This document shows, in pieces, positions 14,814 through 23,700 of a DNA stretch of 64,000 bases; the first letter of the stretch is position 1, and every line of letters starts with the position of its first letter. The notes below the pieces were generated by a model, which made no database searches, was not told the DNA's origin, and was given only the letters and a program-made list of their open reading frames with translations. Location of the stretch: the NCBI RefSeq assembly GCF_900091435.1, contig NZ_FMCS01000011.1, positions 166,352 to 230,351 on the forward strand. The letters are read 5' to 3'. Position numbers and translations under genes: made by a program. The DNA is from Micromonospora chaiyaphumensis (GTDB lineage: Bacteria > Actinomycetota > Actinomycetes > Mycobacteriales > Micromonosporaceae).

Positions 14814-16919
14814 TCAGGGCAGGATCCACCGCTGGTTCGCCGCGCCGGTGCAGGTCCAGAGGTGTACGGGGGTGCCGTCGGCGGAGTTGTTGCCGGACAC
14901 GTCCAGGCACTTGCCGGACTGCGGGTTGCGCAGGGTGCCGTCGGCCTGCGCCGACCAGTTCTGCGCGCCGGTGCCGTTGCACGTCCAGAGCTGGATCTTC
15001 GTGCCGTCGGCCGAACCACCGCCGGAGACGTCCAGGCACTTGCCCAGCGCCCGCACCGTCGCGTTCGGTGTCACCGTCCAGGTCTGCGCGGTGCTGCCGT
15101 TGCAGGTGTAGAGCTGGATCTGGGTGCCGTCGGCGGTCGCGGCGTTGCGCACGTCGAGGCACTTGCCGGCCAGGCCCCGGACCGGGCCGGTCCCGCTGCC
15201 GCCGCCCCGGACCAGGGTGAAGTCGTCGACGTCGAACAGCCCGGAGCCGGTGCCCGCGAAGGTCAGCCAGACCGTCTGGCTGCCGGTCGGCACGCCGGCC
15301 AGCGTCGTGCCGACGTCGGCGAAGGTCGTCCAGCCGCCGGTGTTCGGCACCGCCACCTGGCCGAGCAGCGGGCCGGTCGGGGAGCCGGTGCGGAGCTGGA
15401 GGGTGCCGCCCGGGCCGCCGGAGACGACCCGGGCCCGCAGCGCGGTCACCCCGGTCAGGTCGAGCCCCTGGTACGCGGCCCAGTCGCCCGGGTCGACGTA
15501 CCCCAGGGTCTGCCCGCCGTTGGCGCCGGCCTTGGTGAACGCGCTGACGCCGCTGGCCGAGCTGAACGCCTCGGCCTGCACGGTGGTGTTACCGGTCGGC
15601 GGCGGGGTGCCGCCCAGTTCCTTGATGCGGATGTTGCGGAACGAGACGTCGTCGCCGGTGCCGTGGTTCTGGATGCCGATGTGGCCGGCGAGCGACCGGG
15701 CCGGGTCGGTGTTGGTGAAGTCGTTGATCTTCACGCCGTTCAGGAGGACCTGGAGCCGCTCCCCCTCGACCAGCAGCTCGTAGGTGTTCCACTCCCCCGC
15801 CGGGTTGAGCGCCGCGTCCCGGGCCGGGAGGTCGGCGGACTTGAAGGTGTAGACCGAACCGGTGGTGCGGTCGGGGCTGTCGGTCGGGTCGATCTGGATC
15901 TCGTAGCCGTTGTTCACCGCCGACCAGGGGTCGCTCGACGGCGGGAAGCCGATGAACACCCCGGAGTTGTCGTCGCCGGCCAGCCGCCAGTCCAGCTTGA
16001 GCGAGTAGTTGGTGAACTGCTTGGCGCTGTACCAGTAGAGGCCCATCCCGCCGACCGAGGTGAGGGTGGCGTCGGCGTTGGTGAAGCTGCCCGGCCCGGC
16101 CTGGGACCAGCCGGTGGTGGCGCCGTTGTAGAGCGCCGTGTAGCCGGTCTCCGGGCGGCAGTCGGCCTTGCTGCGGCCGGCCGCGTACCGGATGCCGCCG
16201 AGCAGGTGGGCGCGGAACGCGGCCTCGCCGTAGGACGCCTGGGTGTGCCCGCCGCCGGTGTAGAAGGAGCGGCCGCCCGCGTACGCCTTGCACCAGGCGT
16301 GCGGGTGGTCGCCACCCATCGACCCGCCGGAGTACGACGACTCGTCGAGGGTGGCCAGCACATGCGCCGTGGATCGGGCGTTGGTGCGGTAGTTGTACCA
16401 CTCGTCGGTGCGGTTCCAGGTCTGCGGCAGGTGGGCGGTGGCGGCGTGCGCCCGGTCCTCCACCTTCACGTTGGCCGCCTGGATCGCCGGGTGGGAGGCG
16501 AACCAGGCGCCGACGAGGTTGCCGTAGAACGGCCAGTCGTACTCGGTGTCGGCGGCGGCGTGCACGCCCACGTAGCCCCCGCCCGCCCCGATGTACGCCT
16601 CGAAGGCGGTCTGCTGGGTGGGGTCGAGCACGTCGCCGGTGGTGTTGAGGAAGACCACCGCCTCGTAGCGGGCGAGGTTGGCGGTGGTGAACTGGGCCGC
16701 GTCCTCGGTGGCCGTGACCGTGAAGTTGTTGGCCGCACCGAGGTCGCGGACGGCCTGGATGCCGGCCGGGATGGCGTCGTGCCGGAAGCCGGCGGTCTTC
16801 GAGAAGACGAGCACGTCGTAGGGGGCGTCGGCGGCGGCCGCCGGGCTGGCCGGGGTGGTGCAGGCGAGGGTGGCGAGGACGGCGGTGGCCGCGCCGAGGG
16901 CGATACGGAGGAGTCTCAT
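14814..16919 (-). CDS. Secreted ThuA / PF06439 (3-keto-disaccharide hydrolase-type) / CBM6 / ricin-lectin protein
   Basis: 701 residues. A signal peptide (about 1-30) precedes a ThuA domain (about 33-265; VLVFSKTAGFRHDAI, GGGYVGVHAAADTEYDWPFY). Next is a PF06439-type domain (about 255-440; ETGYTALYNGATTGW, YEIQIDPTDSPDRTTG, WNTYELLVEGERLQVLLNG), formerly DUF1080, for which 3-keto-disaccharide hydrolase activity is reported. Then follow a CBM6-like module (about 445-568) and a ricin B-type lectin tail (about 575-701) with QTW, QNW and QRW repeats. Probably binds and cleaves oxidised glycosides outside the cell. Second gene of an operon, 17 nt after the dehydrogenase gene. ATG 16919 is preceded by GGAGAGCGAC. 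Confidence 0.9.
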   Translation of the reverse strand: MRLLRIALGAATAVLATLACTTPASPAAAADAPYDVLVFSKTAGFRHDAIPAGIQAVRDLGAANNFTVTATEDAAQFTTANLARYEAVVFLNTTGDVLDPTQQTAFEAYIGAGGGYVGVHAAADTEYDWPFYGNLVGAWFASHPAIQAANVKVEDRAHAATAHLPQTWNRTDEWYNYRTNARSTAHVLATLDESSYSGGSMGGDHPHAWCKAYAGGRSFYTGGGHTQASYGEAAFRAHLLGGIRYAAGRSKADCRPETGYTALYNGATTGWSQAGPGSFTNADATLTSVGGMGLYWYSAKQFTNYSLKLDWRLAGDDNSGVFIGFPPSSDPWSAVNNGYEIQIDPTDSPDRTTGSVYTFKSADLPARDAALNPAGEWNTYELLVEGERLQVLLNGVKINDFTNTDPARSLAGHIGIQNHGTGDDVSFRNIRIKELGGTPPPTGNTTVQAEAFSSASGVSAFTKAGANGGQTLGYVDPGDWAAYQGLDLTGVTALRARVVSGGPGGTLQLRTGSPTGPLLGQVAVPNTGGWTTFADVGTTLAGVPTGSQTVWLTFAGTGSGLFDVDDFTLVRGGGSGTGPVRGLAGKCLDVRNAATADGTQIQLYTCNGSTAQTWTVTPNATVRALGKCLDVSGGGSADGTKIQLWTCNGTGAQNWSAQADGTLRNPQSGKCLDVSGNNSADGTPVHLWTCTGAANQRWILP
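14821..15191 (-). repeat. Ricin-lectin coding repeat, copy A
   Basis: 371 bases matching 16944-17314 without gaps and with only scattered substitutions. It encodes the whole lectin tail. The preceding modules of the two genes are far less alike, so homogenisation or recent exchange of this domain is likely. Confidence 0.85.
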
Positions 16920-16936
16920 GTCGCTCTCCCGGGTCT

Positions 16937-19771
16937 TCACGGCAGGATCCACTTCTGGTTCGCCGCGCCGGTGCAGGTCCAGAGGTGTACGGGGGTGCTG
17001 TCGGCGGAGTTGTTGCCGGACACGTCCAGGCACTTGCCGGACTGCGGGTTGCGCAGGGTGCCGTCGGCCTGCGCCGACCAGTTCTGCGCCCCCGTGCCGT
17101 TGCACGTCCAGAGCTGGATCTTCGTGCCGTCGGCGGTCGCGCCGCCGGAGACGTCCAGGCACTTGCCGAGCGCCCTGACCGTCGAGTTCGGTGTCACGGT
17201 CCAACTCTGCGCCGCGGTGCCGTTGCAGGTGTAGAGCTGGATCTGGGTGCCGTCGGCCGTCGCGGCGTTGCGCACGTCGAGGCACTTGCCGGCCAGCCCG
17301 CGGACCGGGCCGGTGCGCGCCGCGGACGTGGCGAGGGTGAACGAGTCCACGTCGTAGAGCGCGCCCGCGCCGCCCGCGAAGGTGAGGTAGAGGGTGGTGG
17401 TGCCGGCGGGCGGGTTGGCGACCGTGCCGGTCACCGTGGTGAACGTGTCCCACGCCCCGGTCACCGGCACGGTGGCCGAGCCGAGGACGGTGCCGGTCGC
17501 CGAGCCGGCCCGCACCTGGAGGGTGCCGCCCACCCCGGCCGAGGAGACCCGGGCGCTGAAGCCGGTGACGTTGCCGAGCTGGTAGGGCTCGAACGCGATC
17601 CAGTCGCCGTTGTGGATGTCGCCGACGGTCCTGCCGCCCTCGGCGGTCGCCTTGTCGAAGGTGTTGATCCCGGCGGAGGTCTTGAAGTGCTCGGCCTGCC
17701 GGTGCCGGGGCTGGAGGGTGTGCTGGGTGTGGGTGGTGAGGCCGCCGGCGTCGGTGTACTCGGCGTCGAAGATCGCGAAGATGTTCGCCGCGTCGTCGTG
17801 CTCGCCGTCGACCGGGATGCTGATCGACCCGGTGCAGCCGGTGGCCGAGGTGATCTGGTGACCGTGCTGGTCGTGGCCGAGCACGTAGGTCATCTTGACC
17901 CTCGTGCAGTCGATCGTGCCGTCCTCCGGGTCGGTGACGGTGATCCGGAACGGCACGGTGTCACCGAAGGAGAAGAGCTGCCCGTTGCCGGGGCTGTTCA
18001 CGGTGACCGTCGGCGCGGTGTTGCCCACGGTGATGACCACGCTGGCGGTGCCCGTGGCGCCCTGCGGGTCCCGCACGGTGAGCGTCGCGGTGTAGCGGCC
18101 ATTGGCCGTGTAGGTGTGCGACGGGTTGGCGGCCGTCGAGGTGCCGCCGTCGCCGAACGCCCAGGCGTACGTGAGCGCACCGCCCTCCGGGTCGGACGAG
18201 CCGGCCGAGGAGAAGGCGACGGCCAGCGGGGCCGTGCCGGAGGTCCGGTCCGCGGCGGCCCGGGCCACCGGGGCGCGGTTGCCCCCGCCCAGGTAGTCGA
18301 AGCGGTAGAGCGCCGAGTTGGCGTCGCCGTTGAAGTAGCCGGTGCCGTAGTCGAGCACGTAGTAGGCGCCGTCCGGCCCGAAGGCGGAGTCCATCACCTG
18401 CTTGCCGGTCCATCCGAAGGCGTCGATGGTGCCCGGCGAGCCGTCGGGGTTGAGGTGGATGGGCTTGATCCAGCCGCGGCCGAACTCGGTGGCGAAGAAC
18501 TGCCCGTCGAAGGACTGCGGGAACTTCGTGGTGGACGGGTTGGCGGCGTCGTAGCGGTAGACGGGGCCGGCCATCGGCGACTCGGAGCCGCCGCCGAACT
18601 CGGGCGGACTGCCGGCGTCGCCCGCGTACCGGATCCAGGCCGGCTTCGCGGCCGGCAGGGTGCTCTGGCCGGTGTTGCGGAACGAGTTGTTCGTGGGGCC
18701 GCCCGCGCAGTTGTACTTCGCGCCCGCGGTGCCGGTGGCGAAGTCCCACTCGGCGTAGGTCTCGGCCGCCGTGTTGGTGCCGGTGCAGTACGGCCAGCCG
18801 TAGTTGCCCGGCCCGGTGACCCGGTCGAACTCGACCTGCCCGGAGGGGCCGCGCGCCGAGCTGGTGCCGGCGTCCGGGCCGTAGTCGCCGACGTAGACGA
18901 TGCCGGTGGCCTTGTCGACGCTCATCCGGAACGGGTTGCGGAAGCCCATGGCGTAGATCTCGGGGCGCGTCCGGGCCGTGCCGGGCGCGAACAGGTTGCC
19001 GGCCGGGATGGCGTACGACCCGTCGGCGTTCACCTTGATCCGGAGGATCTTGCCGCGCAGGTCGTTGGTGTTGCCGGCGCTGCGCTGCGCGTCGTACGCG
19101 GGGTTGCGGTCGGTGCGCTCGTCCAGCGGCGCGTAGCCGCCGGAGTCGAACGGGTTGGTGTCGTCTCCGGTGGAGAGGTAGAGGTTGCCGGCGGCGTCGA
19201 AGTCGATGTCGCCGCCGACGTGGCAGCACATGCCCCGGTCGGCGGGCACGTCCAGCACGTCGACCCTGCTGGCCTGGTTGAGGGTGAAGTCGGCGTTGAG
19301 GTTGAACCGGGAGAGCCGGTTGACGCCCCGCCAGGCGGAGAAGTCGCTGCCGGTGGCGGGGGCGTCGCCGGCCGGGGTGGACAGCGGGGGCGCGTAGTAG
19401 AGGTAGATCTGCCGGTTGCTCGCGAAGCCGGGGTCGACCCCGACGCCCTGGAGGCCCTCCTCGTCGTGGCTGTAGACGGGCAGGGTGCCGATCACGGTGG
19501 TGACGCCGGCGGCGTCGGTGCGCCGGAGCGTGCCGTTGCGTGCGGTGTGCAGGACCGAGCGGTCGGGCAGCACCGCGAGGGACATGGGCTCGCCGGTCTC
19601 GGCGACGCCCCGGGCGAGTTCGACCTGCTGGAAGTCGGTCGCCGGGATGGGGTGGGCGGACGCGGGGACGGGGGTGGCGGTCAGGCCGACCGCGCCGGCG
19701 GCCGCCGCGAGCAGCAGCGCCGATCCGGCGGGGAGCCATCGTCGGGTGGGGGTGTGGTGGGGGCTGGACAT
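16937..19771 (-). CDS. Secreted glucose/sorbosone dehydrogenase-like protein with PKD, CBM6 and ricin-lectin domains
   Basis: 944 residues. A signal peptide (about 1-40, ASA) precedes a sugar dehydrogenase propeller (about 45-480; MCCHVGGDIDFDAAGNLYLS, MGFRNPFRMSVD). A PKD domain (about 490-575), a conserved DPEDG/VLGHDQHGH region, a CBM6-like module (about 690-810) and a ricin-type lectin tail (about 818-944) follow. The family oxidises sugars with PQQ or a similar cofactor outside the cell; no cofactor genes are nearby. The propeller matches the central part of the 7132-10470 protein. First gene of the operon with the ThuA/PF06439 protein. An operator and promoter-like site lies at 20001-20052. 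Confidence 0.9.
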   Translation of the reverse strand: MSSPHHTPTRRWLPAGSALLLAAAAGAVGLTATPVPASAHPIPATDFQQVELARGVAETGEPMSLAVLPDRSVLHTARNGTLRRTDAAGVTTVIGTLPVYSHDEEGLQGVGVDPGFASNRQIYLYYAPPLSTPAGDAPATGSDFSAWRGVNRLSRFNLNADFTLNQASRVDVLDVPADRGMCCHVGGDIDFDAAGNLYLSTGDDTNPFDSGGYAPLDERTDRNPAYDAQRSAGNTNDLRGKILRIKVNADGSYAIPAGNLFAPGTARTRPEIYAMGFRNPFRMSVDKATGIVYVGDYGPDAGTSSARGPSGQVEFDRVTGPGNYGWPYCTGTNTAAETYAEWDFATGTAGAKYNCAGGPTNNSFRNTGQSTLPAAKPAWIRYAGDAGSPPEFGGGSESPMAGPVYRYDAANPSTTKFPQSFDGQFFATEFGRGWIKPIHLNPDGSPGTIDAFGWTGKQVMDSAFGPDGAYYVLDYGTGYFNGDANSALYRFDYLGGGNRAPVARAAADRTSGTAPLAVAFSSAGSSDPEGGALTYAWAFGDGGTSTAANPSHTYTANGRYTATLTVRDPQGATGTASVVITVGNTAPTVTVNSPGNGQLFSFGDTVPFRITVTDPEDGTIDCTRVKMTYVLGHDQHGHQITSATGCTGSISIPVDGEHDDAANIFAIFDAEYTDAGGLTTHTQHTLQPRHRQAEHFKTSAGINTFDKATAEGGRTVGDIHNGDWIAFEPYQLGNVTGFSARVSSAGVGGTLQVRAGSATGTVLGSATVPVTGAWDTFTTVTGTVANPPAGTTTLYLTFAGGAGALYDVDSFTLATSAARTGPVRGLAGKCLDVRNAATADGTQIQLYTCNGTAAQSWTVTPNSTVRALGKCLDVSGGATADGTKIQLWTCNGTGAQNWSAQADGTLRNPQSGKCLDVSGNNSADSTPVHLWTCTGAANQKWILP
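16944..17314 (-). repeat. Ricin-lectin coding repeat, copy B
   Basis: Gap-free partner of 14821-15191; same length and same reading frame position at the C-terminus of the neighbouring gene. Confidence 0.85.
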
Positions 19772-19907
19772 GCCTCTGCTGTCCCTTCCTGACGCGCGCA
19801 GCCTGGATCGGGCGCGCGTCGCGCCGGATGCCGTGCGGGGATGCTGCGCCGGGCCCGCCGGATGAGGCTCGGTGGGCCGTGACCACCGGTGGTTGCGGCC
19901 GGCCGGC

Positions 19908-19953
19908 GGTCACCTCGACGAGGGTGCCGGGTACGGGCGGGTCACCTCGACGA
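19908..19953. repeat. Two direct copies of GGTCACCTCGACGA
   Basis: Exact 14-base copies at 19908-19921 and 19940-19953 (32-nt period, three helical turns) in the leader between the promoter-like core at 20001 and the ATG at 19771. Could be a regulator site or a chance duplication. Confidence 0.4.
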
Positions 19954-20000
19954 AACAGCTCTGTGCTTGCGCACGACATTAAGACCTTTCGATAAGCCTG

Positions 20001-20052
20001 TCCATAGCTTCCGTTGGTTCCGGAACGACTTTCGTCGATGAGCGACAAAAGT
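20001..20052 (-). promoter_or_regulatory. Promoter core and operator-like site upstream of the dehydrogenase operon
   Basis: ACTTTCG (20028-20034) and CAAAAGT (20046-20052) with an 11-nt spacer, then, in the direction of transcription, GAAGCTATGGACA (20012-20000), whose TATGGA suits a -10 element. The identical 13-base core and a similar operator occur before the ROK gene at 34.7 kb. Transcription would run toward the gene starting at 19771, leaving a leader of about 220 nt. Confidence 0.55.
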
Positions 20053-20057
20053 TACCG

Positions 20058-21125
20058 TCAACGGCGCCGGTCCACGGCCCGCGTGGCGAGATCGGCCAGC
20101 GCCGCCCGGGCCGGCTCCGCCAGCGGCAGCCCGTCCAGCGCGGCCAGCGCCGCGTCGGCCCGGGACCGGATCATCCGCTCCACCGCCGCCCGCGCCCCGG
20201 AGGCCGCCACGATCCCGCGCACCTCGGCGGCACCCGCCGGGTCCAGCGCCGGGTCGCCGACCAGCGCCCGCAACCGCGCCGCGACGGCCGGCCCGGCGGC
20301 CTTCCGGGCCAGCGCCAGCAGCACGGTCGGCTTGCCCTCCCGCAGGTCGTCCAGGTTGGACTTGCCGGTCACCGCCGGGTCGCCGAAGACGCCGAGCAGG
20401 TCGTCGCGGAGCTGGAAGGCGTCACCGAGCGGGTCGCCGAACCCGGCCAGCGCGGCCACCACGTCCGGATCCGCGCCGGCCAGCGCGGCGCCGACCTGCA
20501 CCGGGCGGGTCACCGTGTAGCGGGCCGTCTTGAGCCGGACCACGGCGAGGGCGCTCTCCACCGAGCCGTCGCCGGCCGCGGCCGCCACGTCGAGGTACTC
20601 CCCCGCGATGACCTCGGCGCGCATCCGCGCGAGCAGGGCGTGGCCGCGGCGCAGCCGCTCGGGGTCGAGCCCGCACCCGTGGAACATCTGCGCGGACCAG
20701 GTGGCGCAGAGGTCGCCGCAGAGCAGGGCCGCCTGCCGCCCGTACGCCTCCGGGTCGCCCCGCCAGCCGGCCCGGGCGTGCCGGTCGGCGAAGACCCGGT
20801 GCACCGTGGGCCGGCCGCGCCGGCGGTCGCTGCGGTCCAGGATGTCGTCGTGGATCAGCGCGAAGGCGTGGAACAGCTCGAGCGCCGCGGCGGCCGTCAC
20901 GATCGGGGTGCCGTCGGGGCCGCCGAAGCCCCGCCAGCCCCAGTAGCAGAACAGGGGCCGCAGCCGCTTGCCGCCGGCCAGGACGAACTGGTGGAGCACG
21001 GCGTGCACGGGGCCCGTCCCGTCGTCCGGCCCACCCGGCCCGCGCTCGCTGAGGAACGCGGCGAGCGCCGCGTCGAAGCGGTCCCGCAGCAGGGCCGGGT
21101 CGGTCGGTACGACGGTCACGGTCAC
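20058..21125 (-). CDS. Polyprenyl diphosphate synthase
   Basis: 355 residues of the trans-isoprenyl diphosphate synthase fold. Visible are GGKRLRPLFCYWGWRG, the first Asp-rich motif in ALIHDDILDRSDRRRGRPTV (about residue 110), GEYLDVAAAAGDGS, and the second Asp-rich region QLRDDLLGVFGD with GKSNLDDLREGKPT. It joins isopentenyl units to an allylic diphosphate; chain length cannot be read off with confidence. Start GTG 21125 overlaps the upstream stop (GTGA); GTG 21119 is an alternative. Last gene of the Ebo-type cluster, where it can supply the prenyl donor for the UbiA enzyme at 26077. Confidence 0.9.
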   Translation of the reverse strand: MTVTVVPTDPALLRDRFDAALAAFLSERGPGGPDDGTGPVHAVLHQFVLAGGKRLRPLFCYWGWRGFGGPDGTPIVTAAAALELFHAFALIHDDILDRSDRRRGRPTVHRVFADRHARAGWRGDPEAYGRQAALLCGDLCATWSAQMFHGCGLDPERLRRGHALLARMRAEVIAGEYLDVAAAAGDGSVESALAVVRLKTARYTVTRPVQVGAALAGADPDVVAALAGFGDPLGDAFQLRDDLLGVFGDPAVTGKSNLDDLREGKPTVLLALARKAAGPAVAARLRALVGDPALDPAGAAEVRGIVAASGARAAVERMIRSRADAALAALDGLPLAEPARAALADLATRAVDRRR

Positions 21126-22516
21126 GGGGCCTCCCGGGCCAGTCCGGCCAGGTGGAGCAGCAGCGCCTTCACGTCGGTCGCGGCCACCCGGTCCCGGGCC
21201 GCGGCCGGGTCGGAGCAGAGCAGCACCGGCCCGTCGGCCGGGTCGGCGGGGAGCCGGCCGTGGGAGCCGCGGACCGCGCGGGCCCCGGCGTCCAGCCCCA
21301 CCACGCTCATGAGGTAGCGCATCCCGAGCTTCTTGCGGGCCAACGCGACCGCGGCCCGGCGCTTCGCGGCACCCGGCGCGGCCGGGTCGAAGAAGAGTTC
21401 CGCCGGGTCGTAGCCGGGCTTGCGGTGGATCTCGACGAGCCGGGCGAAGTCGGGCGCGCGGGCGTCGTCCAGCCAGTAGTAGTAGGTGAACCAGGCGTCC
21501 GGCTCGGCCACCAGCACCAGCTCGCCGGAGCGCGGATGGTCCAGCCCGTGCCCGGCCTGGCCGGCGGCGTCCAGCACCTCGGCCACCCCGGGCAGGGCCG
21601 CGCAGAGCTTCGCCACCGCGGGCACGTCGGCCGGGTCCCGCACGTAGACGTGCGCCACCTGATGGTCGGCGACCGCGAAGGCCCGCGAGGTCCACGGGTC
21701 CAGGTACTCCATGCCGGCCTGGGTGTAGACCCGCAGCAGCCCCTCGCCGCGCAGCATCCGGTTGACGTCCACGGGCCGGGAGACGTCGGTGATGCCGTAC
21801 TCGGAGAGCACCACCACCGTGGCGTCCCGCTCCCGGGCGGCGTCGAGCAGCGGCGCGAGTACCGCGTCCAGTTCGGCCGCCGCGGCGGCGGCCTGCGGCG
21901 AGGACGGGCCGAAGCGTTGCAGGTCGTAGTCGAGGTGCGGTACGTAGACCAGGGTGAGGTCCGGCGCGTGGTCGGCCAGGATCTTCTCGGCGGCCCGGCA
22001 GATCCAGGCCGACGACGGCAGCCCGGCGCCCGGCCCCCAGTAGGTGAACAGCGGGAAGGTGCCGAGCGCCTCGGTCAGGGTGTCGTGCAGCTCGGGCGGG
22101 TCGGTCCAGCAGTCCGGCTCCTTGCGCCCGTCGGCGTGGTAGACCGGGCGCGGGGTGACCGTCCAGTCCACGTCGGCGCCCATGGCGTACCACCAGCACA
22201 CGTTGGCGACCCGGTAGCCGGCCTCCACCCGGCGCGCGGCCTGCCACAGCTTCTCCCCGCCCACCAGGGCGTTGTGCTGCCGCCAGAGCAGCACCTCGCC
22301 GAGGTCGCGGAAGTACCAGCCGTTGCCGACGATTCCGTGCCCGGACGGGGGCTCGCCGGTGAGGAAGGTGGACTGTACCGAGCAGGTCACCGCCGGCAGC
22401 ACCGTGCCCAGCTCGGCGGCGAAGCCGGCCTCGGCGACCGCGCGCAGCCGGGGCATGTGCGCCAGCAGCCGCGGAGTCAGCCCCACCACGTCGAGCACCA
22501 CCAGCCGCCGGCTCAC
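21122..22516 (-). CDS. Alkaline phosphatase superfamily / nucleotide pyrophosphatase-type phosphodiesterase
   Basis: 464 residues. The N-terminus LVVLDVVGLTPRLL carries the metal-binding Asp and TCSVQSTFLTGEPP the nucleophile region (Thr/Ser near residue 46). GHGIVGNGWYF, YVPHLDYDLQRFGP, LSEYGITDV and HPRSGELVLVAEPDAWFTYY complete the two-metal site of the PF01663 group. No signal peptide, so cytosolic action on a phosphorylated or nucleotide-linked intermediate is likely. GTG 22516 overlaps the upstream stop (GTGA). Encoded between EboE and the prenyl synthase. In this context it could dephosphorylate the pathway intermediate; inference. Confidence 0.87.
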   Translation of the reverse strand: MSRRLVVLDVVGLTPRLLAHMPRLRAVAEAGFAAELGTVLPAVTCSVQSTFLTGEPPSGHGIVGNGWYFRDLGEVLLWRQHNALVGGEKLWQAARRVEAGYRVANVCWWYAMGADVDWTVTPRPVYHADGRKEPDCWTDPPELHDTLTEALGTFPLFTYWGPGAGLPSSAWICRAAEKILADHAPDLTLVYVPHLDYDLQRFGPSSPQAAAAAAELDAVLAPLLDAARERDATVVVLSEYGITDVSRPVDVNRMLRGEGLLRVYTQAGMEYLDPWTSRAFAVADHQVAHVYVRDPADVPAVAKLCAALPGVAEVLDAAGQAGHGLDHPRSGELVLVAEPDAWFTYYYWLDDARAPDFARLVEIHRKPGYDPAELFFDPAAPGAAKRRAAVALARKKLGMRYLMSVVGLDAGARAVRGSHGRLPADPADGPVLLCSDPAAARDRVAATDVKALLLHLAGLAREAP

Positions 22517-23700
22517 CGGGTTACCCCGGCGGCCGTGGCCAGGCCCAGGCCGACCAGCTCGTCGCGGGCGAAGGCCAGTTCGGCGGCGATGCCGGTGGCC
22601 AGCTCCGCGTCGGTGCGCGGCCGCCGCGCCGCCGGCAGCACCCCCCAGGTGTACGTCTCGACATCGAGGTGGTCGCAGCCCGCGACCGGACCGGCGTAGA
22701 GCGCGGCGAGGGCGGCCCGCAGCGCCGGCACGGTGGACCGCAGCGGCGGTTCGGGCGGGGCGTGCAGCGGCACGTGGTAGTGCACCCGCCACGCCCCGGG
22801 CAGCCGCGCGTCGAGGGCGGCGTCCAGGTCGTCGGCCGCGTACGCCGGGTCGGCCGGGTCGGCGGCGCCGGCGCAGCCCGCGGCACGGGTCTGGTGCAGG
22901 AAGCGCGGCTCGACCCAGCGGCGCAGCGCCTCGGCCGAGCCGGCCGGGTCGGGTGCCTCGACGGCGGCGGAAACCTGCACCTTGACCACCGGCAGCCCGG
23001 CGTCGCGCAGCCGCGCGAGGGCCTCGACCGGCTCCTCCCAGGCGCAGGCGAGGTGCGCGAGGTCCAGGCAGATCCCGAGCCGGTCGATATCCATGGCTGA
23101 CAATACCTCGCGTGCCTGTCCCGTGGACTCCACCAGACAGCCCGGTTCCGGCTCGAAGCCCACCCGGATGCTCCGGCCGGTCTCCCGCTCCACGGCGGCC
23201 AGGCCGGCGGCGAGGGCATCGAGGCGGTGGCGGGCGGCGTCGGACCGCCCGGTGTCCCACGGGGTGCGCCAGGCCAGCGGCAGGGTGGAGATCGAGCCGC
23301 GGGCCGCGTCGTCGGGGAGCAGGTCGGCCAGCACCCGGGCCAGGTCCAGGGTGTACGCGAGCCGGTCCGGCGTGGTCCAGTCCGGGTGGTAGACGGCGCC
23401 CTTGACCACCGGCGCCTGGAAGGCCGCGTACGGGAAGCCGTTGAGGGTGACCACCTCCAGCCCGCGTACGGTCAGCTCGTGCCGGAGCCGGCTGCGGGCC
23501 GCCGGGTCGGCGGCGAGCGCGGCGGCCACCGGGGCGGCCAGCCACAGCCCCAGCCCCAGCCGGTCGGTGTCGAGCGCCCGGCGGACGGCGACGGCGTAGG
23601 TGTCGAGCTGGGCGAGGATCCCGGGCAGGTCCTCGGCGGGGTGGACGTTGGTGCAGTAGCCGAGGTGGACGGTCGTCCCGTCGGCGTGCCGCAGCCGCAT
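22513..23700 (-). CDS. eboE: EboE-type TIM-barrel protein (metabolite traffic protein)
   Basis: 395 residues. The opening HLGYCTNVHPAEDLPGILAQ is the hallmark I associate with EboE, followed by TLNGFPYAAFQAPVVKGAVY, PLAWRTPW, IRVGFEPEPGCLVE, GICLDLAHLACAWEEP, VVKVQVSAAVEAP and HLDVETYTWGVLP, together a xylose-isomerase-like TIM barrel. The biochemical function of EboE is not established; the ebo operon is needed for movement of scytonemin precursors to the periplasm in cyanobacteria. The ATG shares one base with the TatD stop (TGATG), indicating tight coupling. A GGAGG precedes it inside the upstream gene. Confidence 0.85.
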   Translation of the reverse strand: MRLRHADGTTVHLGYCTNVHPAEDLPGILAQLDTYAVAVRRALDTDRLGLGLWLAAPVAAALAADPAARSRLRHELTVRGLEVVTLNGFPYAAFQAPVVKGAVYHPDWTTPDRLAYTLDLARVLADLLPDDAARGSISTLPLAWRTPWDTGRSDAARHRLDALAAGLAAVERETGRSIRVGFEPEPGCLVESTGQAREVLSAMDIDRLGICLDLAHLACAWEEPVEALARLRDAGLPVVKVQVSAAVEAPDPAGSAEALRRWVEPRFLHQTRAAGCAGAADPADPAYAADDLDAALDARLPGAWRVHYHVPLHAPPEPPLRSTVPALRAALAALYAGPVAGCDHLDVETYTWGVLPAARRPRTDAELATGIAAELAFARDELVGLGLATAAGVTR

